A DNA stretch of 64,000 nt from Flavobacterium rhamnosiphilum (GTDB lineage Bacteria > Bacteroidota > Bacteroidia > Flavobacteriales > Flavobacteriaceae), in NCBI RefSeq assembly GCF_004349195.1, contig NZ_SMLG01000005.1, forward strand, positions 186,001 to 250,000, written 5' to 3'. Position 1 is the first letter of the stretch. Every line of letters begins with the position of its first letter. Shown here one piece after another: positions 7,762-16,100 of the stretch. The notes under the pieces are model-generated. The model saw only the letters and a program-made list of their open reading frames with translations. It made no database searches and had not been told where the DNA came from. A program made the position numbers and the translations under genes.

Positions 7762-9114
7762 ATGAAACCAACCTCAATTCTCTGTTTATTCCTACTACTA
7801 TTCATTTCTCATACCAATTACGCACAAACCATAGTCGATGACCCGGAAATTAAAAAAATGATAGCCGAAGTAAAATCGGAAAACATGGAAGCTACAGTTC
7901 GAAAACTCGTGTCTTTTGGAACCCGACATACGTTGAGCGATACCAAAAGCAACACACGCGGCATTGGCGCGGCGCAACGCTGGGTAAAATCGGAATTTGA
8001 TAAATATGCTTTGACATCTGACGGAAGACTGACTTCGGTTATTGATTTTTTCACCATCAAAGCCGATGGAAAACGTATTGCAACCGACAGTCAATTGGGT
8101 AATGTGATGGCAACCTTAAAAGGAACTGATCTTACGGATGACCGCGTATTAATTATAAGCGGCCATTTAGATTCCCGTGCTTCCGATGTAATGGATGCTA
8201 AATCAGATGCGCCTGGTGCCAATGATGATGCTTCCGGAGTAGCTGCCATGATGGAACTTGCCAGAATAATGAGCCTGAGAGAATTCCCTTTTACACTGAT
8301 TTTTGTGGCCGTAGTTGGTGAAGAGCAAGGATTGTACGGAGCCAAACATTTAGCTGATGTGGCCAAAGATGGAAAATGGAATGTTATTGCCATGATCAAT
8401 AATGATATGATTGGAAACAGTTTGTCCAGTGGTACTTTATTGCGAGACAATACTAAAGTTCGCGTTTTCAGTGAAACAATTCCATTCTTAGAAACGGAAG
8501 CCGAATCAAAAATGCGTAAATCGACCAATCGTGAGAATGACAGTCCATCCAGACAATTAGCCCGATACATCAAAACGGTTACCAATCAATATGTGGAACA
8601 ACTGGATATTAATTTAGTGTATCGCAACGACCGTTTTTTACGTGGTGGTGACCATACGCCTTTCAGTCAAAATGGATTTACGGCCATTCGTTTTTGTGAA
8701 ATGAATGAAAACTACGATCACCAACATCAAAATGTGAGAAAAGAAAATAACATCCAGTATGGTGATCTTGCCGAGTTTATGGACTTTGAATACCTGAAGA
8801 AAGTAACCTGTTCTAACTTGGCTACTTTCAGTAATTTGGCTTGGTCTCCAAAAGCACCAACAAACGTAGGAATTGAAGTAAAAGACCTGACTAATTTTTC
8901 AACTTTAGTTTGGACTGCTTCGGAAGGAAAATCGGTTTACGGATACAACATTCTTATCAGAGAAACAGCATCGCAACATTGGGAAAAAACAATATTCGTG
9001 AAAGATACTAAAGCTGAAATTCCCTATTCTAAAGATAATTTTTTCTTTGCTGTACAAGCTGTAGATGCATTAGGACATTCCAGTTTACCAGTTTTCCCAG
9101 TGCCTATTCGTTAA
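7762..9114 (+). CDS. M28 family zinc metallopeptidase, secreted
   Basis: A 450-aa exported protein with a signal peptide at residues 1-21 (cleavage after NYA-Q). The M28 co-catalytic zinc site can be read: His135 in SGHLDS, Asp155 in GANDDASG, the Glu187-Glu188 pair in GEEQGL, Asp215 in NNDMIG, and a last His at 320 or 322 in NYDHQH. The peptidase domain is followed from about residue 365 by a fibronectin-III-like domain (PTNVGIEVKDLTNFSTLVW...). The family covers aminopeptidases and carboxypeptidases; the exact specificity cannot be read here. It is monocistronic, with a -7 box upstream and a strong terminator downstream. No type IX secretion C-terminal domain is seen, so it is most likely periplasmic. 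Confidence 0.9.
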   Translation: MKPTSILCLFLLLFISHTNYAQTIVDDPEIKKMIAEVKSENMEATVRKLVSFGTRHTLSDTKSNTRGIGAAQRWVKSEFDKYALTSDGRLTSVIDFFTIKADGKRIATDSQLGNVMATLKGTDLTDDRVLIISGHLDSRASDVMDAKSDAPGANDDASGVAAMMELARIMSLREFPFTLIFVAVVGEEQGLYGAKHLADVAKDGKWNVIAMINNDMIGNSLSSGTLLRDNTKVRVFSETIPFLETEAESKMRKSTNRENDSPSRQLARYIKTVTNQYVEQLDINLVYRNDRFLRGGDHTPFSQNGFTAIRFCEMNENYDHQHQNVRKENNIQYGDLAEFMDFEYLKKVTCSNLATFSNLAWSPKAPTNVGIEVKDLTNFSTLVWTASEGKSVYGYNILIRETASQHWEKTIFVKDTKAEIPYSKDNFFFAVQAVDALGHSSLPVFPVPIR

Positions 9115-9211
9115 AACGCAAGAAGATTTTAAACCATTAAGACATTTAGAAAATTACGTTTTTCTCTATGAATCTTAATTTCAAAATAGTTTAGATGTAT
9201 AGTATTAAACA

Positions 9212-9241
9212 AAAAAGCGTTTGCTGAGGCAAACGCTTTTT
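9212..9241 (+). terminator. Bidirectional terminator
   Basis: A 13-bp perfect stem (9212-9224 with 9229-9241, core AAGCGTTTGC) with a TGAG loop and a T-run, placed between the convergent M28 and DUF2853 genes. Confidence 0.85.
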
Positions 9242-9268
9242 TTATGGGTACCATTTACAAATTAAGTA

Positions 9269-9610
9269 TTAATTGTAAACACTTTCTTTTTTGAAATGAA
9301 CAGCCAATAAATAATAGATCACTGCTCTATATTTATTTTTATTGGAACGACCGTACAGTTCCATAACAGCTTCTATTCCGGCATCTAAATGGGCTCCGTC
9401 AACTAGCTCTAATTTTTTGATTAAAAAGTTGTTTTTCACCGTATCCAATTCTGATTGCTGGCTTCCGGCGACAGTGGCTGAATCCGCATTATAAATGGAC
9501 GGACCACAACCAATAGTTACTTTTGTCAACAAATCCATGTCTGGATTTACGCCACATTTGTCTTTCAAATCGGCAGCATACTTTACAATTAATTCGTCTC
9601 TTGCACTCAT
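9269..9610 (-). CDS. DUF2853 family protein
   Basis: A 113-aa soluble protein that covers the whole DUF2853 family length. Recognisable stretches are IGCGPSIYNADSATVA near residue 33, the TVKNNFLIKKL segment, and the ending GRSNKNKYRAVIYYLLA. Members are small, helical and of unknown function. It stands alone between two terminated genes: a terminator lies past its stop, and menD begins 88 bp away in the same direction. Confidence 0.85.
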   Translation of the reverse strand: MSARDELIVKYAADLKDKCGVNPDMDLLTKVTIGCGPSIYNADSATVAGSQQSELDTVKNNFLIKKLELVDGAHLDAGIEAVMELYGRSNKNKYRAVIYYLLAVHFKKESVYN

Positions 9611-9697
9611 AAATAAAAGTTTAATATTTGATTAATAGATTTTTACACTCTCAAATTTAAACATTTAATCATGCCTTTTAACGGACACCAAAAAAAA

Positions 9698-11359
9698 TTA
9701 GACCAATTCTTTAAAATATTGCAGTAAAATGCTGTTATTTTCCAAAGTGGGTGTGAAAATTTCCAAAATACTCGGCTTTTCATTTTGAGCATACAAAGCG
9801 TTCAAACTTGTTTCTAAACCCGTTTCATTGCTGGCAATACTATAGTCAAATCCATACATTTTTGCCAAATGTTCCGCGGTTAGACAATGGGAAGTTTCAA
9901 AGAATGTATTAAAAACGGGACTTTCTTCATGACCGGGTAAAATCCTAAAAATCCCTCCACCTCCGTTATTGATTAGAATAATCTTGAAGTTTTTTGGAAT
10001 GTAATTGTTCCATAACGCATTGCTATCGTACAAAAATCCAACATCTCCCGTTATGAAAACGGTTTGTTTTTCATTGGCAACAGCCGCACCAATTGCAGTA
10101 GAAGTACTTCCATCGATTCCGCTGGTACCGCGATTGCAATACACTTCAATCGAAGGATGGACATCTATTAATTGTGCGTAACGAATGGCCGAACTATTGC
10201 TGATTTGCAATTGACTGTTCGTAGGCAAACGCTGAATCACTTTTTCGAAAACTTTAAAATCCGAAAAAGGAATTTTAGAAAGATACAAGTCACTTTTTAG
10301 CTTTCGCAACACTTTTACGGCGTCTAATTGCTTAAAATAATTACTTTCTATTGAATTTGTAAGTGGCAAAAAAGTATCAAAAAATACATTTGGATCTACT
10401 TCAAAATGTTTGGTCAAAGCGCCAAAAGTGTCATACGCTCTCCAAGAATCAACATGCCAATGGTGTTTTGGTTTGTATTTTCTTAAAAAAGCCTTGATCC
10501 GTTTCGAAACGACCATTCCGCCAAAAGTGACTAAAATTTCCGGACGAAAATCCTCAAAATCGGCATTTGTAAAAGGCGTAATTATCGTATCTATATTTTT
10601 GATGAAAGTATCGTGATGCAAGTTAGAAGTCGTTTCAGTCAAGACTACAACCGACTCGTCTTTCGCAAAAGCTTCAATTATTTTTTCGTTGATTGCATTG
10701 GGTTCATTTACGCCAACTAAAATCATTTTTTTAGTGGAATTGTTCCAAATTGTTGCAAATTCCGAAACGTCTTCGATGGAAATCGTCTGAGTTACATTTG
10801 CGGAAGCGATAGTATTCACTGCAACGGAAAGGGCTGAAACGGTTTCGTACAAAGGCTCTTCAAAAGGCGCATTGATGTGAACGGGACCTTTTTGAGTAAT
10901 TGCCGCATTGATGGCTTCGTTGATTTTTAAATTATTTTCGACCGAAACGTCCTCATGCAAATTAGCATTGTATAACGAATGCTTTTCGAATACATTTTCC
11001 TGGCGAATCGTTTGTCCGTCGCCAATATCAATTTTGCTTTGCGGTCGATCTGCCGAAATCACTATCAAGGGAATCTGACTGTAAAATGCTTCCGCAAAAG
11101 CCGGATAATAATTCAATAAAGCAGAACCTGAAGTACAAACCAAAGCCACTGGCTGTTTGGTTTGTTGCGCCATTCCCAATGCAAAAAAAGCAGCCGCACG
11201 TTCATCGGCAATACTATAACATTGAAAGGCTGGGTTGCTCACAAAACCTATTGTTAACGGTGCATTTCTAGAACCCGGAGAAATAATTATGGTGGTGATT
11301 CCTTTGGCCAAACAAATTTCAATAATGCTTTGTGCTAAAGGTATTTTGGGGTAAATCAT
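9698..11359 (-). CDS. menD: 2-succinyl-5-enolpyruvyl-6-hydroxy-3-cyclohexene-1-carboxylate synthase
   Basis: A 553-aa thiamine-diphosphate enzyme that joins isochorismate and 2-oxoglutarate in menaquinone synthesis. The N-terminal pyrimidine-binding domain shows ISPGSRNAPLTIGF and the Glu in DERAAAFFALGMA. The C-terminal diphosphate domain shows GTSGIDGSTSTAIGAA and the MenD form of the cofactor motif, GDVGFLYDSNALW, followed by NNGGGGIFRILPG. I place the start at ATG 11359 (MIYPKIPLAQ). An in-frame ATG at 11389 lies upstream of a good -7 box (11379-11386), so the longer form would not be fully transcribed. Confidence 0.94.
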   Translation of the reverse strand: MIYPKIPLAQSIIEICLAKGITTIIISPGSRNAPLTIGFVSNPAFQCYSIADERAAAFFALGMAQQTKQPVALVCTSGSALLNYYPAFAEAFYSQIPLIVISADRPQSKIDIGDGQTIRQENVFEKHSLYNANLHEDVSVENNLKINEAINAAITQKGPVHINAPFEEPLYETVSALSVAVNTIASANVTQTISIEDVSEFATIWNNSTKKMILVGVNEPNAINEKIIEAFAKDESVVVLTETTSNLHHDTFIKNIDTIITPFTNADFEDFRPEILVTFGGMVVSKRIKAFLRKYKPKHHWHVDSWRAYDTFGALTKHFEVDPNVFFDTFLPLTNSIESNYFKQLDAVKVLRKLKSDLYLSKIPFSDFKVFEKVIQRLPTNSQLQISNSSAIRYAQLIDVHPSIEVYCNRGTSGIDGSTSTAIGAAVANEKQTVFITGDVGFLYDSNALWNNYIPKNFKIILINNGGGGIFRILPGHEESPVFNTFFETSHCLTAEHLAKMYGFDYSIASNETGLETSLNALYAQNEKPSILEIFTPTLENNSILLQYFKELV

Positions 11360-11378
11360 TGTTTCAGTTTCAAAAGAA

Positions 11379-11386
11379 CAAAGATA
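11379..11386 (-). promoter_or_regulatory. -7 box (TATCTTTG) for menD
   Basis: CAAAGATA on the plus strand reads TATCTTTG, matching TAnnTTTG, about 20 bp before the chosen menD start. It decides between two possible start codons. Confidence 0.55.
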
Positions 11387-11453
11387 CAAAGTTGCAAAGG
11401 TTTTTCTCTTATCTTAAATAGTTTTCTTAAATTTGATGGAAAATAGATTCTAT

Positions 11454-11951
11454 ATGGAAATCAAGATAAGACCGGCTGTTTTTACCGATTTAGATACAAT
11501 ATTGGAAATCATCAATCACCAAATACTTCACAGCACTTCGATTTATGATTATGAGCCACGTGATTTTGAAACCCATAAATTGTGGTTTGAAGAAAAATTG
11601 GCCCATGATTTACCTGTAATTGTAGCTGAAACTGAAAACGGAACTATTGGATACGCTACTTATGGCTCTTTTCGTCATAAAATAGGCTACCGTTTTACAG
11701 TGGAACATTCTGTTTATGTTGCGGAAGAATTTTTAGGAAAAGGTATTGGAAAATTATTATTGGCTGAACTTATCCAATTGGCAAAAAAACAAGGATATCA
11801 CACTATGATTGGCGTTATTGACTCCGAAAACAAAGGTAGTATTGCTTTTCATAAAAAATATGGTTTTGAAACCGTTGGCGTTATTAAAGAATCCGGTTAT
11901 AAATTTGATCGTTGGCTGAGCTCCGTTTTTATGCAGTTGATTTTAGAGTAA
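11454..11951 (+). CDS. GNAT family N-acetyltransferase (phosphinothricin acetyltransferase-like)
   Basis: A 165-aa acetyl-CoA-dependent acetyltransferase. The acetyl-CoA site is the LGKGIGKLLLAELI segment near residue 100, followed by the motif B region IGVIDSENKGSIAFHKKYGF. The ordering and the YATYGSFRHKIGYRFTVEHSVYV strand resemble the Pat/YncA subgroup (for example GYATYGSFR), which acetylates phosphinothricin-like or amino-acid substrates. The substrate here cannot be known. An earlier in-frame ATG at 11436 exists, but MEIKIRPA at 11454 is the natural domain start. It is divergent from menD across a short shared promoter region. Confidence 0.85.
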   Translation: MEIKIRPAVFTDLDTILEIINHQILHSTSIYDYEPRDFETHKLWFEEKLAHDLPVIVAETENGTIGYATYGSFRHKIGYRFTVEHSVYVAEEFLGKGIGKLLLAELIQLAKKQGYHTMIGVIDSENKGSIAFHKKYGFETVGVIKESGYKFDRWLSSVFMQLILE

Positions 11952-12034
11952 ATCAATTTGTACCACAATTTGGTTCATTTTCTACTATGTTTGACTTTAA
12001 AAACTTTATGACTTTAAGACCTGAGACTTTATAG

Positions 12035-12042
12035 TATATTTG
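12035..12042 (+). promoter_or_regulatory. -7 box (TATATTTG) for the dihydrouridine synthase gene
   Basis: A perfect TAnnTTTG box 16 bp before the ATG at 12059. The -33 region is poor. Confidence 0.5.
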
Positions 12043-12058
12043 CACAACTAAAAATTTA

Positions 12059-13009
12059 ATGGACTATACCTTACTCTCATCGCCTTTACAGGGATTTACC
12101 GACTTTCGTTTTAGAAATGCCCAAAACAAAATTTTTGGAGGAATTGACACGTTTTACTCGCCCTATATCCGTTTGAATGGAAAAATGGTTATTAAACCGT
12201 CTTACGAACGCGACCTGCTTCCTGAAAATAATCTTGGTTTAGAGGTAATTCCGCAAGTAATAACGAACGATGCCGATGAATTTTTGTTTGTGGCGAAATA
12301 CGTTCAAGAATTGGGTTATAAAGAGTTAAACTGGAATTTAGGATGTCCTTATCCTATGGTTACCAAGTCTGGCATGGGTTCCGGTTTGATCAGCAATCCC
12401 GAAAAAATTAATAATATCCTTCACAGAGCGCACTCAGAATCAGACATTATTGTGTCTATGAAAATGCGTTTGGGTTATGAAAACAGTGAAGAAATTCTGG
12501 ATGTTTTGCCTATTTTAGATACCTATCCTATTAAAAATATAGCGATTCATGCGCGTATTGGGAAACAACTGTATAAAGGTGGCGTGAATCTGGATGCGTT
12601 TCAGCTATGTATTGATAATACCAAGCATAAACTGTATTACAATGGTGATATCACTTCGGTGGCTAAATTTCATGAAATGCAACAACGATTTCCAAGCATT
12701 GACCATTGGATGATTGGTAGAGGATTAATTTCGGATCCTTTTTTACCAAGTATGATAAAAAACAATACTTCAGAATATCCTGCCAACAAAATGGAACTAT
12801 TCAGTGCGTTTCACGATACTTTGTATGCAATTTATAGTGAATCGCTTTCTGGATCAACACATATTTTATTGAAAATGTACCATTTATGGGAATATTTTTC
12901 CGCTACGTTTTCAAATCCGCACAAGGTGTTGAAAAAAATAAAAAAAGCGCAAAGTATCCGAAATTACGAAGCAGCTGTTTCGGAAATTTTCAAAAATGAA
13001 AAGTTTTAA
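12059..13009 (+). CDS. tRNA-dihydrouridine synthase
   Basis: A 316-aa FMN-dependent TIM-barrel enzyme that reduces uridines in tRNA. The N-terminus SSPLQGFTDFRFRN matches the Dus FMN-binding start (usually APMxG.TD..FR). Catalytic Cys96 sits in NLGCPYPMVTKSGMGSGLI. FMN-phosphate contacts are seen in KMRLGY, IHARIG, YNGDI and the closing MIGRGLISDPFL. The subfamily seems nearest DusC-like proteins, but I cannot settle which uridine is modified. It is monocistronic and followed by a very long hairpin. Confidence 0.9.
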   Translation: MDYTLLSSPLQGFTDFRFRNAQNKIFGGIDTFYSPYIRLNGKMVIKPSYERDLLPENNLGLEVIPQVITNDADEFLFVAKYVQELGYKELNWNLGCPYPMVTKSGMGSGLISNPEKINNILHRAHSESDIIVSMKMRLGYENSEEILDVLPILDTYPIKNIAIHARIGKQLYKGGVNLDAFQLCIDNTKHKLYYNGDITSVAKFHEMQQRFPSIDHWMIGRGLISDPFLPSMIKNNTSEYPANKMELFSAFHDTLYAIYSESLSGSTHILLKMYHLWEYFSATFSNPHKVLKKIKKAQSIRNYEAAVSEIFKNEKF

Positions 13010-13018
13010 TTAAAAATA

Positions 13019-13079
13019 AACCATTAAGAAATTAAGGTTCATTTAGACTCTCTTAATGAACCTTAATTTCTTAATGGTT
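13019..13079 (+). terminator. Long perfect hairpin, probable terminator
   Basis: A 25-bp perfect stem (13019-13043 with 13055-13079) built from AACCATTAAG and AAATTAAGG words, with an 11-nt loop, immediately after the dihydrouridine synthase stop. It is much longer than a usual terminator stem, and there is no strong T-run. Confidence 0.65.
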
Positions 13080-13119
13080 AAATTTAAAAGATGCTCAATT
13101 CTTACTTAAAAAGTAAAAA

Positions 13120-13153
13120 AAATGAGATTCTCATTTGACTGAAAATCTCATTT
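13120..13153 (-). terminator. Terminator of the glutathione peroxidase gene
   Basis: AAATGAGATT (13120-13129) pairs with AATCTCATTT (13144-13153). On the minus strand it lies 44 bp past the peroxidase stop and is followed by a T-run. Confidence 0.65.
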
Positions 13154-13196
13154 AAATTATTTACTTTCTAAAAATTAGCAAATTAGCGGTAGTAAA

Positions 13197-13742
13197 TTAT
13201 GCTTTTATCCAGTTTACCACTTCAGGATCTGTAGGTAACGTTTTTGGAGAAATCACTTTTTCCAATTCCCCTTTTTCGTTGATTAGGTATTTTTTAAAAT
13301 TCCATTCCACAGTTGAATCTTGCAATCCGTTTTTAGATTTTTGAGTCAAAAACTGATAAATAGCAGCCATATCATCGCCTTTTACAGAAACTTTGTCCAT
13401 CATAGGAAAAGTCACTCCGTAATTCAACTGACAGAAAGTAGCGATTTCTTCATTCGTTCCTGGCTCTTGTGAAGCAAAATTATTAGCAGGAAATCCAACA
13501 ATCACCAATCCTTTATCTTTGTATTCTTTATATATTGCTTCGAGATCTTTGTATTGTGGCGTCAATCCACATTTGGAAGCAGTATTCACAATCATAATTT
13601 TTTTCCCTTTCAAAGAAGCAAAATCAAAAGTGTTTCCGGATAAATCTTCCACTTTAAACTGATAAATATTCTGTTTCGTTTGAGCTTCACTTTGAATACT
13701 AAAAAGGAATATGGCGCAACTGGCTAATACTATTTTTTTCAT
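13197..13742 (-). CDS. Glutathione peroxidase family thiol peroxidase, exported
   Basis: A 181-aa peroxidase with a signal peptide (residues 1-20, ending SEA-Q), so it should act in the periplasm. The peroxidatic Cys58 lies in NTASKCGLTPQY; the Gln of SQEPG and the Trp-Asn of VEWNFKKYL complete the usual tetrad. A cysteine commonly found in FPCNQF is replaced by Ala here (FPANNF, residues 84-89), while Cys104 in ATFCQ is kept. Bacterial members usually use thioredoxin-like donors rather than glutathione. The gene lies downstream of the DUF4331/TonB operon on the same strand but is 142 bp away and has its own leader. Confidence 0.9.
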   Translation of the reverse strand: MKKIVLASCAIFLFSIQSEAQTKQNIYQFKVEDLSGNTFDFASLKGKKIMIVNTASKCGLTPQYKDLEAIYKEYKDKGLVIVGFPANNFASQEPGTNEEIATFCQLNYGVTFPMMDKVSVKGDDMAAIYQFLTQKSKNGLQDSTVEWNFKKYLINEKGELEKVISPKTLPTDPEVVNWIKA

Positions 13743-13883
13743 ATTTATTTTTTTATAAAATTAAGTAATAAATTGTCTTCTGAAAATTTATTTTGGTTAA
13801 ACACACGTTAAAAAACAAAGAAGCCTGACATTATGAAAATGCCAGACTTCCAAACAAATAAACAACAAACCTTAATGTGGTAT

Positions 13884-16097
13884 TTAAAAGGTATAGGTAA
13901 TTTTTCCTTTCATAAAGAAAGGCGTTCCTGGAGTTAAATGAATTTCTTCTACACTTTGTGGTTCATTTTGTAATCTAGATTCAGTGGCAAACTGCGTTTC
14001 ATTCCATTCGGTATCAAAAATATTCTCTACTGCTATTCCAAAATTCACATTCTTATATTGATAATTAACATTTAAATCCGAAATAAAATAGCCTTTGGCA
14101 ACAATGGAATTATCTTCATTTGCCGGACGATTTTTTAAATAACGATACCGTATTCCACCTGAAAAACCATTCACTTTTTGGAAACTTAATCCTCCAGTAG
14201 TGGTGAAATCTGGCGCTAACGGAATGTAATCCTGACCTTTTGGTTCATCACTACTTCTGGCGTAGGTATAATTGGCATCAGCATCAAAATACAACCAATC
14301 ATTCAGTTGGTAACGCAATCCAAGCTCTGCTCCCATACGTTTTGATTTTCCGCTTGGCTCAATGATTCCGGCATCTCCCACGTAAACAAATTCCTGCTCC
14401 AAAAATAAATACCATAAAGCTGCATTCACGATTAACTTTGGAAATGGTTTCCAAATAGTACCAATATCGGTTCCGATAGCGGTTGGTAAAATTTGTTTTC
14501 CACTGTTTTGAACCACCACTCGGGCATCATTGGAATGAAAACCCATTCCTGATTTTATAAAAAACTGCAAATTGTTATTTTGTGAATAAATGAAATTCAG
14601 TTTTGGAGAAAACTTAACTTTCGATTCCGATTGTGTTTTATAATTCTCAGTCAACTTATCTTGATAATTGAATTTGAAATAATCCAATCGAATGGCCGGA
14701 TTAATCATCAATTTTCCAAAATTGAATTCTGAATTCAAGTACGAAAACAAATTTGACTCATCAATATCTCCTAATTTTATATTCTCAAGAACCGTTCTTC
14801 TGTTCAAAGTGTGTGAAAGCTCCGTATCTTTTGTAGCATCAGCACGAAAACCAGCTCCAAATTGCAACAAAACATCCACCTCATTTAATTTGATTTTCTT
14901 GTTCAACTCGGTATTCATTCCGTAAATACCCCTGTTTTCTTTCTGTTTAATTTGGTCTCCGTTTATTGGATCTTCCAAAAAGAACGTAAAATTCGAATAC
15001 AATTCAAATTGATAATTCGAATAAAAAGCATTGGCCTTCAAGAACGTATTTTCATCAATTGGCTTGCTCAAACTCGTATTGAAGTTCGTTCGGGACGTAT
15101 TTCCGCCTTCGGTATCATCAACGGAACCAAATCTTGAAATCGTTCCATTGTCAATCAGTCTTTGAGGAATTTGACCCGAAGCATCCCATTTGCTGGAAAA
15201 GCGAGAAGCCAAAATTGAAAACTTACTGTTATCATTCAAAATAGCGGAATATTTACCTAACAGATTGATTCGATTAAAATTTTGGGGAGAATCAAAAGGA
15301 CCATCCGTTAGAATATATTCCGTAGCGATGTAGGCACTTTGTGTTTTTTGGTTTCCCAAAAGATTAAACAATCCTACCGTTCTCATCGTGTTGAATTGTC
15401 CTATTTCAAGACCAATACTGCTTTTTTCTATTTTATCTTTAGTTTGAAAAGCAACGTATCCTGCCGTTGCAAAATCCCCTTTGTTAGCATAATATGTTCC
15501 TTTTCCAAAATCTATTTTTTCAACTGTTTCCGGAATTACAAAATGCAAATCGGCATAACCTTGACCATGCGCATGAGAAACCATATTTACTGGCATTCCG
15601 TCGACTGAAATGGCAATATCTGTTCCGTGATCGATATCAAAACCCCTCAAAAATATTTGCTCCGCTTTTCCCCCGCCGGCATGTTGCCCGATGAATAATC
15701 CGGGTACTTTTCGTAAAATTTCCTGCGAAGAATTAACCGGAGTGGTTTCTAAATCTATCTTTGAAATCACGTTCATCGCTGAAAGTTTTGGCTGAATTAC
15801 TATTTCATTCAATCTAAAAATATCATCTTCCATGATAATTGTATCATCCGAAGAAACAATGGTAAAATTTGACTTTTTATAGCCTAAAGCAGTAATTTTG
15901 ATAACATCTCCCAAAACCGTTTTATCTAAACTGAATAATCCAAATTCATTTGTATGGGCATGACTTTCAGAATTTGTATTCACTAAATAAGCGTTTTCAA
16001 CAGGATCCCCATCACTATCCAACACTTTTCCTTTTTGGATTTGACCATAAGAAGACAACCAAAAAAAGGTAATCATCACTAAAATAATATTTTTCAT
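13884..16097 (-). CDS. TonB-dependent outer membrane receptor
   Basis: A 737-aa outer membrane receptor. A signal peptide (1-18) is followed by a carboxypeptidase-regulatory-like domain (about 20-95; KGKVLDSDGDPVENAYLVN). A plug domain follows (about 110-225; SSQEILRKVPGLFIGQHAGGG, LRGFDIDHGTDIAISVDG), then a beta-barrel ending in the aromatic C-terminus ITYTF. The plug holds an unusual His-bearing loop, MVSHAHGQGYADLHF. Its stop is the end of an operon of TPR lipoprotein and DUF4331 proteins (spacing 3 bp to the TPR gene), which faces an ECF sigma/anti-sigma pair. The ligand is not readable. Confidence 0.9.
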   Translation of the reverse strand: MKNIILVMITFFWLSSYGQIQKGKVLDSDGDPVENAYLVNTNSESHAHTNEFGLFSLDKTVLGDVIKITALGYKKSNFTIVSSDDTIIMEDDIFRLNEIVIQPKLSAMNVISKIDLETTPVNSSQEILRKVPGLFIGQHAGGGKAEQIFLRGFDIDHGTDIAISVDGMPVNMVSHAHGQGYADLHFVIPETVEKIDFGKGTYYANKGDFATAGYVAFQTKDKIEKSSIGLEIGQFNTMRTVGLFNLLGNQKTQSAYIATEYILTDGPFDSPQNFNRINLLGKYSAILNDNSKFSILASRFSSKWDASGQIPQRLIDNGTISRFGSVDDTEGGNTSRTNFNTSLSKPIDENTFLKANAFYSNYQFELYSNFTFFLEDPINGDQIKQKENRGIYGMNTELNKKIKLNEVDVLLQFGAGFRADATKDTELSHTLNRRTVLENIKLGDIDESNLFSYLNSEFNFGKLMINPAIRLDYFKFNYQDKLTENYKTQSESKVKFSPKLNFIYSQNNNLQFFIKSGMGFHSNDARVVVQNSGKQILPTAIGTDIGTIWKPFPKLIVNAALWYLFLEQEFVYVGDAGIIEPSGKSKRMGAELGLRYQLNDWLYFDADANYTYARSSDEPKGQDYIPLAPDFTTTGGLSFQKVNGFSGGIRYRYLKNRPANEDNSIVAKGYFISDLNVNYQYKNVNFGIAVENIFDTEWNETQFATESRLQNEPQSVEEIHLTPGTPFFMKGKITYTF

Positions 16098-16100
16098 ACG

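Noticed and set aside
8091..8585. 164-codon open frame on the minus strand
   Set aside because: Antisense shadow of the M28 peptidase gene, with no domain.
11360..11389. Ten-residue N-terminal extension of MenD
   Set aside because: A -7 box lies inside it and MIYPKIP is the usual family start.
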